29,144 bases of DNA. Origin: an uncultured Oscillospiraceae bacterium. Lineage in GTDB: Bacteria > Bacillota > Clostridia > Oscillospirales > Oscillospiraceae. The position numbers were made by a program, and so were the translations under genes. Within the stretch, counting starts at the first letter, position 1; each line of letters begins with the position of its first letter. The stretch lies in the NCBI GenBank assembly GCA_934573735.1, contig CAKTMC010000021.1:1-29144 (forward strand), written 5' to 3'. Under the pieces are notes generated by a model. The model was given only the letters and a program-made list of their open reading frames with translations, was not told the DNA's origin and made no database searches. Of this stretch, positions 8,716 through 15,944 are shown piece after piece.

Positions 8716-8744
8716 ATTATACCACGCCCGGAGGCGTGGGACAA
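8716..8744 (-). promoter_or_regulatory. glmS promoter with palindromic spacer (probable operator)
   Basis: On the minus strand TTGTCC (8739-8744), a 17-base spacer and a perfect TATAAT (8716-8721) form a strong sigma-A promoter. The spacer plus one base is a perfect inverted repeat: CCACGCC and GGCGTGG around four bases (8722-8739). A GC-rich palindrome exactly between -35 and -10 is where MerR-type activators or blocking repressors bind. Confidence 0.75.
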
Positions 8745-8784
8745 GAAATATATGCTTGCAGATTAAAATTTCCCGAAAAAAACA

Positions 8785-8813
8785 AAAAGGAACGGGGGAG
8801 AACCGTTCCTTTT
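8785..8813 (-). terminator. Terminator after the GNAT gene
   Basis: An 11-base perfect stem (8785-8795 with 8803-8813) ends on the minus strand in a long T-run. It closes the DUF2156-GNAT transcript about 120 bases past the stop and shields the glmS promoter. The stretch 8814-8935 is AT-rich and shows no supported gene. Confidence 0.85.
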
Positions 8814-8935
8814 CGCTATATGGTTGAGGACAAAATGAAAAAGATGAAAAACTGTTACTTGCGAGTATAAATATAAACTACAGATGTTTCATAAAAAACC
8901 CTATATTTGTTACAAAAATATTAAATGGGCAAATT

Positions 8936-9742
8936 TTAGTCAAAGGCGATATTCCAGAGCGTATCTGCCGGGATTTCCCGGTCAAGGGCAATGTATTTTT
9001 CGCCCTCTTTATCCGGCGTAAAATACTGCGAGGACTTTGCGCCGAGCATATACGCCGCGGCCGAGGCATAATAATTGCGCTGCTTATCAGGGCATATGAG
9101 CTCGCGTATAATGCAGACATCGCCCTCAAGATACGCCGCCGCAAGCCCCTCCGGAAGCCTTATCAGCGCCCCGCCGTTACACTCGCAGAGAGCCTGCAAA
9201 AGCTCTGCGCAGCCCTCGCTGATGCGAAGATGCGGGACGGCGGCAAGAAGCGCTTCGCGCCGGGTATTGTACTCGTGGGCAGGTATTTTCACGCCCTCCG
9301 CGCCGAAAGCGGCGGGAAGCCTGTCCTGCCGGCGGCGAAGAAGATAGCGGGTGCCTATAAGCTTTTCATACCATGGGTAGAGAGAGTCCTCTGCGGGCAG
9401 AGTGCATATGATCTCCGCGCCGAGCTCTCGCGCAGCGTCCGCCGCCGCCTTGGAAAGCGCCGCGCCCATGCCAAGCCCGCGGCAGCTTTCGTCCACGGCT
9501 ACGGCGTAGATATAGCCGAGCTTGCGGCTTTTTGCGCCCTCGGCAAGCTCCATGATAATTGCGTATGCCATGCCGACGGTCTTGCCGCCGCGCTCCGCCG
9601 CAGCTCCCGCGCCGAGCCTTGGGAGCAGGGCGAAAAATGCGCCTATATAATCGTCGCCGTCTCCGAAGCAGCGCGCCCAGAGAGCGCTGAGCTCCGGAAA
9701 ATCACGCCCGGCGACGGGGCGGATGATATAATCCTTGCTCAT
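8936..9742 (-). CDS. GNAT-family N-acetyltransferase
   Basis: In this 268-residue protein residues 5-150 form a GNAT domain. The acetyl-CoA-binding motif A is visible as YIYAVAVDESCRGLGMGAAL (about 76-95), with the R/Q-x-x-G-x-G/A signature as Arg-Gly-Leu-Gly-Met-Gly. A C-terminal extension of about 110 residues could be a sterol-carrier-like or second degenerate GNAT domain; I do not recognise it firmly. The substrate is unknown. The start codon overlaps the stop of the DUF2156 gene by four bases (ATGA), so the two are translated together and probably act in one process. Confidence 0.8.
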   Translation of the reverse strand: MSKDYIIRPVAGRDFPELSALWARCFGDGDDYIGAFFALLPRLGAGAAAERGGKTVGMAYAIIMELAEGAKSRKLGYIYAVAVDESCRGLGMGAALSKAAADAARELGAEIICTLPAEDSLYPWYEKLIGTRYLLRRRQDRLPAAFGAEGVKIPAHEYNTRREALLAAVPHLRISEGCAELLQALCECNGGALIRLPEGLAAAYLEGDVCIIRELICPDKQRNYYASAAAYMLGAKSSQYFTPDKEGEKYIALDREIPADTLWNIAFD

Positions 9743-10641
9743 TCGTCTATCCAGCGCGCCGTGTATTTTTTCAGCAAATACTCCGGCTTATACGAAAGCT
9801 TTGAGGTTCTGAGGGACTCAAGCCCCATATCGTCCTCGCGGTTGATGTATTTTAGCTCCGGGTGCTTTGCCATGAGAAGCCGGGTAAACTCGCGGCAGAC
9901 CATGGGATATGCGCCGTTTACGTCTGCGCGCGCCTTTTCAAAATGCACGTCAAAGGTGTCTCGGCTTGCAAATTCGCCCATTGTAAAACCCATTATTTCG
10001 CCGTTGGCGTACAGCACGCCGCCCTCAAGCCCAAGCTGCTCAAAGGCAGCGAAGGCGCGGATTATCGCGTCATGCTCGTAGGCTATGCTGGGGTCGAGCC
10101 GTGCGGCGTTATCCTCCGACCAGACGGAGAGCATATCCATGCAGGCGGGGATGAGCTCGCGCGTCATCGGCACGAAATGCCAGTCGTACTGCGCCTCGAA
10201 GCGGTTGCAGTGGTTTTTCTTGCCGTGCAGCGCCTTGCCGGAATAGGTGGAGAGCTTTTCGGCAAGGTATATATAGTCGGCGTTGTCCGTGTCCTCGCTG
10301 TAGCTGAAGCGGCCGGGGTACTCCGCCTCGAGCAGGGCGCGGTGCTGCTCGGTGATGCCGCGCAGACAGAAGGGGTAGCCGCGCCAAGCTGCAAACTCGC
10401 GCAGAAGCTCTATCGCGGGGCGAAGCTCACCGGTGCCTATGGGGAAAACGAAGGTCGGCTTGCCGTCATAGCGGAGCTTTGTGAGCATACGTCCTCCGCA
10501 GCGGGCGACAAGCTGCTTGAAGTGCTTGTCCCAGATGTAAATATTGCCGAAGTTGTAGTCGGCGCTGGGGCTGTTCTCGCTCATGACGATTTCGTCCACC
10601 CAGGACTTATCGGAGAGCTTTATGGGGCAGAAGTTTATCAT
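9739..10641 (-). CDS. DUF2156-family (phosphatidylglycerol lysyltransferase-like) protein
   Basis: I place the start at the ATG at 10641 (reading Met-Ile-Asn-Phe), which has AAAGG six bases upstream. The frame remains open to 10851, but that extension is Pro-rich and runs through a palindromic repeat, so it is not credible protein. The resulting 300-residue protein looks like the DUF2156/LPG_synthase_C group, a tandem GNAT fold related to the C-terminal half of MprF. It has the family's typical ENSPSADYNFGNIYIW-like N-terminus and a KKNHCNRF segment near the middle. No membrane segments are present, so lipid lysylation is not implied. It is first in a pair with the GNAT acetyltransferase. Substrate unknown. 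Confidence 0.75.
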   Translation of the reverse strand: MINFCPIKLSDKSWVDEIVMSENSPSADYNFGNIYIWDKHFKQLVARCGGRMLTKLRYDGKPTFVFPIGTGELRPAIELLREFAAWRGYPFCLRGITEQHRALLEAEYPGRFSYSEDTDNADYIYLAEKLSTYSGKALHGKKNHCNRFEAQYDWHFVPMTRELIPACMDMLSVWSEDNAARLDPSIAYEHDAIIRAFAAFEQLGLEGGVLYANGEIMGFTMGEFASRDTFDVHFEKARADVNGAYPMVCREFTRLLMAKHPELKYINREDDMGLESLRTSKLSYKPEYLLKKYTARWIDE

Positions 10642-10771
10642 GGGAACCTTTCTTGTTGATGCAGTAGTATTTGAATTTTTGCGGGGGGGGAGTTTTATGC
10701 ATCGATTTTTAGAATTTACTGATTTGGAATGAACGGGGTGCGGGGTCTTACACTGGCAATAGTCCGGCTCT

Positions 10772-10837
10772 GGCGCCCCCTTTCCCCAGTGTGCGCACTG
10801 GGGACTTCCCCCTAAAGGGGGCAGCGCCCTGCGGGGC
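10772..10837. repeat. GC-rich nested palindromic element (REP/MITE-like)
   Basis: Nested inverted repeats are packed here. The central stem is CCCCAGTG/CACTGGGG (10784-10791 with 10796-10803). An outer stem pairs GGCGCCCCC at 10772-10780 with GGGGG and GCGCC at 10817-10828. A third small stem (10826-10837) follows. The composition differs from both flanks, and the element fills the gap between the UDG and DUF2156 genes. It resembles the dispersed intergenic palindromes of many Clostridia and may also end the UDG transcript. Copy number cannot be judged from one window. Confidence 0.55.
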
Positions 10838-10863
10838 GGGGGAGGGGACAAGAGCGAATTATA

Positions 10864-11427
10864 CTAATATACGTTACATTCCTCGCGGATGGCTTCGCGG
10901 AGGGCGACTAAATCCTCAAAGGCCTGCGGGCGCTTTGAGGGGTCACGCAGCAGGGCGGAGGGGTGGTAGGTCGGCATGATGCGGCGGCCGTTTATCTCAA
11001 ACCATGTGCCGTGATCCCGCGTGACGAGAATTTCCGGCTTTATCATCGCCTTTGCCGCGATACGGCCGAGGCAGACGATAATCTTCGGGTCGACAAGCTC
11101 TATCTGCCGGTCAAGCCATGCGCGGCAGGCCTGCTGCTCCTGCGGCTCCGGGTCGCGGTTGCGCGGCGGGCGGCATTTGACGATATTTGCAATATAAACC
11201 CTTGAGCGGTCAAGGTCAATAAGCTCAAGCATAGTATCCAGAAGCTGACCGGCAGGACCTACAAAGGGCACGCCCTGAATGTCCTCCTGCTCGCCCGGCC
11301 CCTCGCCGACGAGCATTATCTCCGCGCTCTCGTTTCCTATGCCAAAGACAAGATTTCGGCGAGTTTTACACAGCTCACAGCGCGTACAGCCGCTGCACTC
11401 GCTTTTTAGCTTTTTCCATGCCTCCAT
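10864..11427 (-). CDS. Uracil-DNA glycosylase, family 4 (Fe-S)
   Basis: This 187-residue protein has the family-4 UDG motifs. The catalytic GEGPGEQED is at 41-49, FVGPAGQLLD at 55-64, and HPSALL lies near the C-terminus for DNA intercalation. The four Cys that hold a [4Fe-4S] cluster are visible as Cys17-x2-Cys20 and Cys85-x15-Cys101, with extra Cys at 11 and 14. It removes uracil from DNA as the first step of base-excision repair. The gene begins two bases after the cca stop, so the two form an operon. It is cytoplasmic and of usual length for the family. Confidence 0.92.
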   Translation of the reverse strand: MEAWKKLKSECSGCTRCELCKTRRNLVFGIGNESAEIMLVGEGPGEQEDIQGVPFVGPAGQLLDTMLELIDLDRSRVYIANIVKCRPPRNRDPEPQEQQACRAWLDRQIELVDPKIIVCLGRIAAKAMIKPEILVTRDHGTWFEINGRRIMPTYHPSALLRDPSKRPQAFEDLVALREAIREECNVY

Positions 11428-11429
11428 AT

Positions 11430-12620
11430 CTATTCCTCCGTGCCCCGCGCCAGCGTAAGCAGCAGCTCACGGCGGTTATTGGCGGGGTATTCCATCACAT
11501 AGTCGAGCAGAAAGCGCAGCATATCGCCAAGCTCCCTGCCGCGCAGACCAAGCTCTAAGAGATCGTCTCCGCTGACTGCCAGATGCTTCATCGAAAAGCA
11601 CTCGCCGCTTTTGAGCAGCATACGCAGCTCACGCATACTGCTGCCGCCGGTGAAGGCATCCCAGCACTGCGCGGCGCAGCTCACGCTGTCCACGCCGTAC
11701 TGACATAAAAAGCGCTTCCAGGTCACGCTGTCGGCGGGCTTGGGCTTTTTTACGAGCAGGGCGGCATCCGAGCAGCAGCGAATTGTCCTGCTGTCAAGCC
11801 GCAGGGCGCTTAAAAGCTCCTCGGCGGAGGAGATGCAGCCGAATTTCTCAAGCGCGCAGCAGAGCGCCGCCCAGCGCGGCATGGCCTTTCGCGGCAGAGT
11901 CCTGAGCCGGTGCAGCCGCCACGGCTCCGGCATACGCTTTATCAAAAAAACGTCGAGCAGACCGAGCTCAATGAGAGTATATACCGTTTCGGGCGAAGGC
12001 GTAAGCAAAATTTTCTCCACCTCGTCGCGCACTCGCTCCGGGGCGAGGCTTGCGGCAAGGGGAGCCTTTTTCTTTATCGCGGCAAGCGTCTCTGCCTCTA
12101 TCTCAAAGCCGAGCCGCGCCGAAAATCTCAGCGCGCGGAACATACGCAGCGCGTCCTCCTCAAAGCGGAGCTCAGGATATCCGACGCAGCGGATCATTTT
12201 ATTTCGGATATCGTCAACTCCGCCGAAGGGGTCTGCAACCAGACCGTCGGGCGGGAGCGCGATTGCGTTCATCGTGAAGTCGCGGCGACTGAGGTCGGTC
12301 GTAAGGTCGCCGACAAAGCTCACCGCGTCCGGGTGCCGGTGGTCGGCGTATGAGCCGTCACTGCGGAAGGTCGTGACCTCGACAGAGCGGGAATTGACGC
12401 AGACGGTGACGGTGCCGTGCTTTAGCCCCGTGGGGCGGGAGCCGGGGAAAATCTCAAGCGTCTGCTCGGGAAGGGCGCTGGTACACACGTCCCAATCCTG
12501 CGGCTGAACGCCGAGTATCATATCACGCACGCAGCCGCCGACGAGATACGCCGCATGACCGCGTGACTGGAGAGTGACAAGTATGTGCTTGACATATTTC
12601 GGAGGGCTTATATTTGCCAT
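11430..12620 (-). CDS. cca: CCA tRNA nucleotidyltransferase
   Basis: This 396-residue class-II nucleotidyltransferase has YLVGGCVRD (25-33) and catalytic carboxylates Asp42 and Asp44 in QDWDVCTS. RRDFTMNAIA and the ERVRDEV segment of the neck domain follow. It adds or repairs the 3' CCA of tRNAs. The C-terminal body is shorter and more divergent than in Bacillus Cca, but the fold-defining N-terminal motifs are intact. No HD domain is evident. It lies upstream of the UDG gene and is divergent from murC across 177 bases that contain the murC promoter. A GGTGAG site precedes the ATG. Confidence 0.93.
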   Translation of the reverse strand: MANISPPKYVKHILVTLQSRGHAAYLVGGCVRDMILGVQPQDWDVCTSALPEQTLEIFPGSRPTGLKHGTVTVCVNSRSVEVTTFRSDGSYADHRHPDAVSFVGDLTTDLSRRDFTMNAIALPPDGLVADPFGGVDDIRNKMIRCVGYPELRFEEDALRMFRALRFSARLGFEIEAETLAAIKKKAPLAASLAPERVRDEVEKILLTPSPETVYTLIELGLLDVFLIKRMPEPWRLHRLRTLPRKAMPRWAALCCALEKFGCISSAEELLSALRLDSRTIRCCSDAALLVKKPKPADSVTWKRFLCQYGVDSVSCAAQCWDAFTGGSSMRELRMLLKSGECFSMKHLAVSGDDLLELGLRGRELGDMLRFLLDYVMEYPANNRRELLLTLARGTEE

Positions 12621-12668
12621 ATACTCACCCCGTAATTAAAGATAGTATGCGCTGTGCAGAAGATTTGC

Positions 12669-12697
12669 TTGCAAAGGAACTGAATGGGTATTATAAT
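12669..12697 (+). promoter_or_regulatory. murC promoter with self-complementary -10
   Basis: TTGCAA (12669-12674), a 17-base spacer and a perfect TATAAT (12692-12697) form the promoter. The -10 is embedded in a 14-base perfect palindrome, GGTATTATAATACC (12687-12700). A second palindrome, CCAACGTTGG (12699-12708), abuts it. Because TATAAT also reads correctly on the minus strand (12690-12695), the site could initiate toward cca as well, although no good minus-strand -35 is visible. Confidence 0.75.
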
Positions 12698-12759
12698 ACC
12701 AACGTTGGTTTATGCCCGTCCAATATCATTTTAACATTTACCGGCGGCAACATCAAGAG

Positions 12760-12785
12760 ATAACCACGTTTTATAACCACGTTTT
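12760..12785 (+). repeat. Perfect 13-base tandem duplication in the murC leader
   Basis: ATAACCACGTTTT occurs twice in a row (12760-12772 and 12773-12785) and ends exactly at the GGAG ribosome-binding site (12786-12789), eight bases before the ATG. Confidence 0.9.
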
Positions 12786-12797
12786 GGAGCGATCTTT

Positions 12798-14177
12798 ATG
12801 ATAGAGTTTGATAACTTCTTATCTCCCGGAAGAAAGGGATACCTTGTCGGCATCGGCGGAGTTTCCATGTCGTCGCTGGCGGAGGTGCTCAGCGGCATGG
12901 GCATCAGCGTCGTGGGCTCGGATATGAACGAGAACCCGAACGTCATGTCTCTGCGCGCACACGGCATACACGTCCACGTCGGTCATAGAGCCGAGAACAT
13001 CACGGAGGACGTGGAGTTTGTAGTGCGCACGGCGGCGGTGCATGATGACAATCCGGAGATAGTGCGCGCCCATGAGCTGGGTATTCCCGTATTTGAGCGG
13101 ACTCAGGCCTGGGGCGCGATATCCAAGGGCTACAGCAACGCCCTCTGCATTTCCGGCACGCACGGCAAGACCACTACGACCTCGATGTGTACCCATATCC
13201 TCATGGCTGCCGACCGCGACCCGACCGTTATGATAGGCGGCACACTGCCGCTTCTGAACGCCGGTCACCGCGTAGGGCGCGGCAATACCATAATTATGGA
13301 GGCCTGCGAGTATTATAACTCCTTCCTCTCCTTCCATCCGACCGTCGCCGTCATACTCAACATCGAGGCCGACCATCTGGACTTCTTCAAGGATCTGGCG
13401 GACGTGCAGAGCTCGTTTAGAAAATTTGCTCTGCGCACACCGGAGGACGGCTGCATCGTCGCAAACGCCGAGGATCCCAACACCATGAAGGCGCTTGAGG
13501 GCGTGCAGCGGCGCGTCATCACCTTCGGTCTGACCGATAAGGCGGACGTATATGCGGAGAATATTCAGTTTGTCGGCGCAAATTCGAGCTTTGACATCAT
13601 GTATAAGGGGCAGAAGTTCACGGATGTGACGCTGCACGTCCCCGGTATGCACAACGTCAAGAACGCCCTTGCAGCGACCGCCGCGTCCATATGCCTCGGC
13701 ATTCGCCCCAACGCCGTCAAGTACGGTCTGGCGGGCTTTAACGGCGCGGGTCGGCGCTTTGAGTTTAAGGGTAAGTATAACGGCGCGGACGTGTATGACG
13801 ATTATGCTCATCATCCGGGCGAGCTCAAGGCGCTGCTCGACACGGTGGAGCACCTGAACTATAAGCGCTCCATACTCGTTTTCCAGCCGCATACCTACTC
13901 GCGCACAGCGGCGCTGCTTGAGGATTTTGTCAAGCAGCTCAAGCGCCCCGACGTGTTGTTTCTGGCGGAGATATATGCCGCGCGCGAGAAGAATACCATA
14001 GGCATCTCCTCGGCGGATCTTGCCGCGAGGATAGACGGCGCGCGCTTTTTCCCGACCTTTGACGGGCTTGAGCAGGCTCTGCGCGAGACGCTGGAGCCGG
14101 GCGATATCGTCCTGACCGTCGGCGCGGGCAATGTGTACAGAATAGGCGAGGATATACTTGCTGACAACAAAGAGTAA
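12798..14177 (+). CDS. murC: UDP-N-acetylmuramate-L-alanine ligase
   Basis: This 459-residue Mur ligase has an N-terminal Rossmann domain with YLVGIGGVSMSSLA (15-28). The ATP loop GTHGKTTTT lies around 120-128, and the central domain carries EACEYYNSF and NIEADHLDFF. The C-terminal domain has DDYAHHPGE and FQPHTYSRT. The DDYAHHP motif distinguishes MurC from MurD/E/F. It adds the first amino acid of the stem peptide in the cytoplasm. The start is chosen by the GGAG site eight bases upstream. The gene stands alone, unlike the usual mur cluster, with its own strong promoter and a terminator at 14180-14208. Confidence 0.97.
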   Translation: MIEFDNFLSPGRKGYLVGIGGVSMSSLAEVLSGMGISVVGSDMNENPNVMSLRAHGIHVHVGHRAENITEDVEFVVRTAAVHDDNPEIVRAHELGIPVFERTQAWGAISKGYSNALCISGTHGKTTTTSMCTHILMAADRDPTVMIGGTLPLLNAGHRVGRGNTIIMEACEYYNSFLSFHPTVAVILNIEADHLDFFKDLADVQSSFRKFALRTPEDGCIVANAEDPNTMKALEGVQRRVITFGLTDKADVYAENIQFVGANSSFDIMYKGQKFTDVTLHVPGMHNVKNALAATAASICLGIRPNAVKYGLAGFNGAGRRFEFKGKYNGADVYDDYAHHPGELKALLDTVEHLNYKRSILVFQPHTYSRTAALLEDFVKQLKRPDVLFLAEIYAAREKNTIGISSADLAARIDGARFFPTFDGLEQALRETLEPGDIVLTVGAGNVYRIGEDILADNKE

Positions 14178-14179
14178 TC

Positions 14180-14208
14180 AAAAGAGCCATCCGCAAGGGT
14201 GGTCTTTT
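14180..14208 (+). terminator. murC terminator
   Basis: A hairpin three bases past the stop codon, with a GCAA loop, one unpaired G and one wobble (14180-14192 with 14197-14208), ends in four T. The following 79 bases hold the GGAGGG site of the next gene but no convincing promoter. Confidence 0.75.
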
Positions 14209-14287
14209 GTCTAAAGCCGGCCAAATGCCGGGTTTGGACGGCATACGGGAGGACTAAAAATCTAAAATATAACATGGAGGGAAAAAC

Positions 14288-15592
14288 ATGACTGATTACA
14301 GAAAAATGTATGAAGAGAAGCTGACAACTGCCGATGAGCTCGCTGCGCGTGTTGAGAGCGGCTGGAGCATCGGCATGGACACCTCTGCGACTGCGACGCC
14401 CGAGATAATTTCCGCCATAGCGCGCCGCGCGGCGGCGGGGGCGGTCGAGGGGCTGACGGTACAGACCATGCTTGACTCCTACCCCTTTGAATTTTACGCC
14501 GACGACTCCCTGCGCGGGAAAATGACCGGTCTTTCATGGTTTTCGAGCGGCGGTGCGCGCCGTGCGGTAAACGGCGGCTGGGCGGATATCATTCCCGCGT
14601 ACTACCGCGACATCCCCAAGATAATCCGCGCAAATTATGAGTATGACGTGGTGCTGCTTTCCGTCTCGCCCATGGACAAGCACGGCTACTTCAGCCTTGC
14701 CACCGCAAGCTCCTATATCGAGTCTCTGCTCGACAAGACGAAGCGCGTGTTCATCGAGGTCAACAGCTTCCAGCCCCGCGCGATATGCGGCGGTCAGATA
14801 CACATCAGCAGGGTTGACGGGCTTATCGAGCACAACATCCCCCTGCCGACCATGGCTCCCACGAAAATCGACTCCGTCAGCGAGACGATAGGCAATCTCA
14901 TCGCCGAGCAGATACCCGACGGCGCCTGCATACAGCTCGGCATTGGCGCGATACCCGATGCGACAGGGCTTGCGCTCAAGTCGAAGCACGACCTCGGCAT
15001 ACACACGGAGCTTTTCACCGACTCCATGGTCGAGCTTCTTGAGTGCGGCGCGGTCAACAACAGCCGCAAGCAGATTCATCGCGGCCGCACGGTCACGACC
15101 TTTGCCTTCGGCTCACAGCGCATCTATGATTTTATCGACGATAACCCGGGGATAGAGCTTCTGCCTGTCGATTACGTCAATGACCCGGCGGTCATCTCTC
15201 AGAACGACAACGTCATCTCCATAAACTCCGCCATCGAGGTCGATCTCTTCGGTCAGGTCTGCGCGGAAAGCATCGGTACCAAGCATATGTCCGGCTCCGG
15301 CGGTCAGATAGACTTTGTGCGCGGCGCCTGCCAGTCGAAGGGCGGCAAGAGCTTTATCGCCTTTGCCTCGACCACGAAGGGGACGATAAGCAAGATATGC
15401 TCGACGCTGACGCCCGGCGCGGTCTGCACCACCAGCAAAAACGACGTTGACTATATCGTCACCGAGTACGGCATTGCGCATCTGCGCGGCGAGAGCCTTG
15501 CGTCCCGTGCGCGCCAGCTCATCTCGATAGCGCATCCCGATTTCCGCGACGAGCTTCTTTTTGAGGCGAAAAAGCGCGGCATAATGGTTTGA
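14288..15592 (+). CDS. Acetyl-CoA hydrolase/transferase-family CoA-transferase (4-hydroxybutyrate or butyryl-CoA:acetate type)
   Basis: This 434-residue class-I CoA-transferase has the CoA-binding QLGIGAIPDA (216-225) and the catalytic glutamate at 241 in GIHTELFTDSM. The position equivalent to that Glu forms the glutamyl-CoA intermediate in the AbfT/Cat2 group. The C-terminal half has GSGGQIDFVRGA and the VTEYGIAHLRG motif of the family. Known members move CoA between acetate and butyrate, 4-hydroxybutyrate or propionate at the end of fermentative pathways. The exact substrate cannot be read here. The gene stands alone between two terminators. A role in activating acids for the distal dehydratase operon is possible but unsupported. 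Confidence 0.87.
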   Translation: MTDYRKMYEEKLTTADELAARVESGWSIGMDTSATATPEIISAIARRAAAGAVEGLTVQTMLDSYPFEFYADDSLRGKMTGLSWFSSGGARRAVNGGWADIIPAYYRDIPKIIRANYEYDVVLLSVSPMDKHGYFSLATASSYIESLLDKTKRVFIEVNSFQPRAICGGQIHISRVDGLIEHNIPLPTMAPTKIDSVSETIGNLIAEQIPDGACIQLGIGAIPDATGLALKSKHDLGIHTELFTDSMVELLECGAVNNSRKQIHRGRTVTTFAFGSQRIYDFIDDNPGIELLPVDYVNDPAVISQNDNVISINSAIEVDLFGQVCAESIGTKHMSGSGGQIDFVRGACQSKGGKSFIAFASTTKGTISKICSTLTPGAVCTTSKNDVDYIVTEYGIAHLRGESLASRARQLISIAHPDFRDELLFEAKKRGIMV

Positions 15593-15610
15593 TTTTTAAA
15601 TAATTTACTA

Positions 15611-15638
15611 TGACCGCCCTTTTGGGCGGTCATTTTTT
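15611..15638 (+). terminator. Terminator of the CoA-transferase gene
   Basis: A nine-base perfect stem (TGACCGCCC, 15611-15619, with 15624-15632) and TTTT loop is followed by six T, 18 bases after the stop codon. Confidence 0.92.
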
Positions 15639-15698
15639 GAGCAAATCAGCGTCTCCAGAGGGCGCGTAAAAATTTTTGAAAAAAATTAAAATTAGCTA

Positions 15699-15727
15699 TT
15701 GACTTTAGCACCTAAAAGGAGTAAAGT
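15699..15727 (+). promoter_or_regulatory. Promoter of the tyrosine leader/ABC transporter operon
   Basis: TTGACT (15699-15704), a 17-base spacer and TAAAGT (15722-15727) follow a very A/T-rich UP-like stretch (15667-15695). The predicted start, near 15734, is about 20 bases before the leader-peptide ATG. Confidence 0.8.
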
Positions 15728-15755
15728 GTTCACATCAACAACGGAGGCAGAAACA

Positions 15756-15854
15756 ATGAAGGTTAATTGCTTCGCAATTGCATACGGCTATTACTATTAC
15801 TTTATGATGAAAAGTAATAGCGTTTCGTGCTGCGATAAATTGCCCGATGTTTGA
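15756..15854 (+). CDS. Tyr-rich leader peptide of a transcription attenuator
   Basis: This is a 32-codon ORF with GGAGG (15743-15747) eight bases before the ATG, a better ribosome-binding site than most genes here. Residues 10-16 read YGYYYYF: five Tyr codons within six positions plus a Phe, and another Phe at position 6. The Tyr codons (15783-15800) overlap the left arm of a hairpin, and the stop at 15852 lies just upstream of an intrinsic terminator. This is the layout of a classical amino-acid leader peptide (trpL, pheL, hisL): ribosome stalling at scarce charged tRNA-Tyr would free the antiterminator strand. The peptide itself probably has no other job. The downstream ABC importer genes are the regulated targets. 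Confidence 0.88.
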   Translation: MKVNCFAIAYGYYYYFMMKSNSVSCCDKLPDV

Positions 15855-15888
15855 TATTTTAGCTGCTTTTAGGGCGCCGCACGAACGC
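15774..15888 (+). promoter_or_regulatory. Ribosome-mediated attenuator: pause hairpin and antiterminator
   Basis: Pause hairpin: 15794-15803 pairs perfectly with 15811-15820 (ten bases), or in an alternative register 15788-15796 with 15813-15821. It is bracketed by GCAATT (15774-15779) with AATTGC (15838-15843). Antiterminator: 15820-15834 pairs with 15875-15888 (13 pairs, one bulge, one mismatch). Those last bases are the left arm of the terminator, so the two structures exclude each other. A ribosome stalled on the Tyr codons covers only the pause-hairpin left arm and leaves the antiterminator free. One that reaches the stop codon covers it and permits termination. No T-box consensus is present in this leader. 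Confidence 0.82.
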
Positions 15889-15907
15889 AAGTTTGTGCGG
15901 CGTTTTT
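15875..15907 (+). terminator. Attenuator terminator before the ABC transporter genes
   Basis: Twelve paired bases (15875-15886 with 15891-15902, one G-T wobble), a GCAA loop and a T-run at 15903-15907, continued by more T after one A. It lies 20 bases past the leader stop and 38 bases before the lipoprotein ATG. Confidence 0.9.
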
Positions 15908-15944
15908 ATTTTTCCGTTGTGAGCCAAAAAAGGAGATTTGAACA

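Noticed and set aside
8821..8871. 16-codon plus-strand ORF at 8821
   Set aside because: It has no ribosome-binding site or promoter and lies in the 3' region of the opposite GNAT transcript.
10642..10851. N-terminal extension of the DUF2156 frame to 10851
   Set aside because: It is Pro-rich, reads through the palindromic element, and lacks a ribosome-binding site, whereas ATG 10641 has AAAGG six bases upstream.
15728..15944. T-box or known riboswitch before the ABC importer
   Set aside because: There is no T-box consensus element; the leader peptide and alternative hairpins explain the region better.
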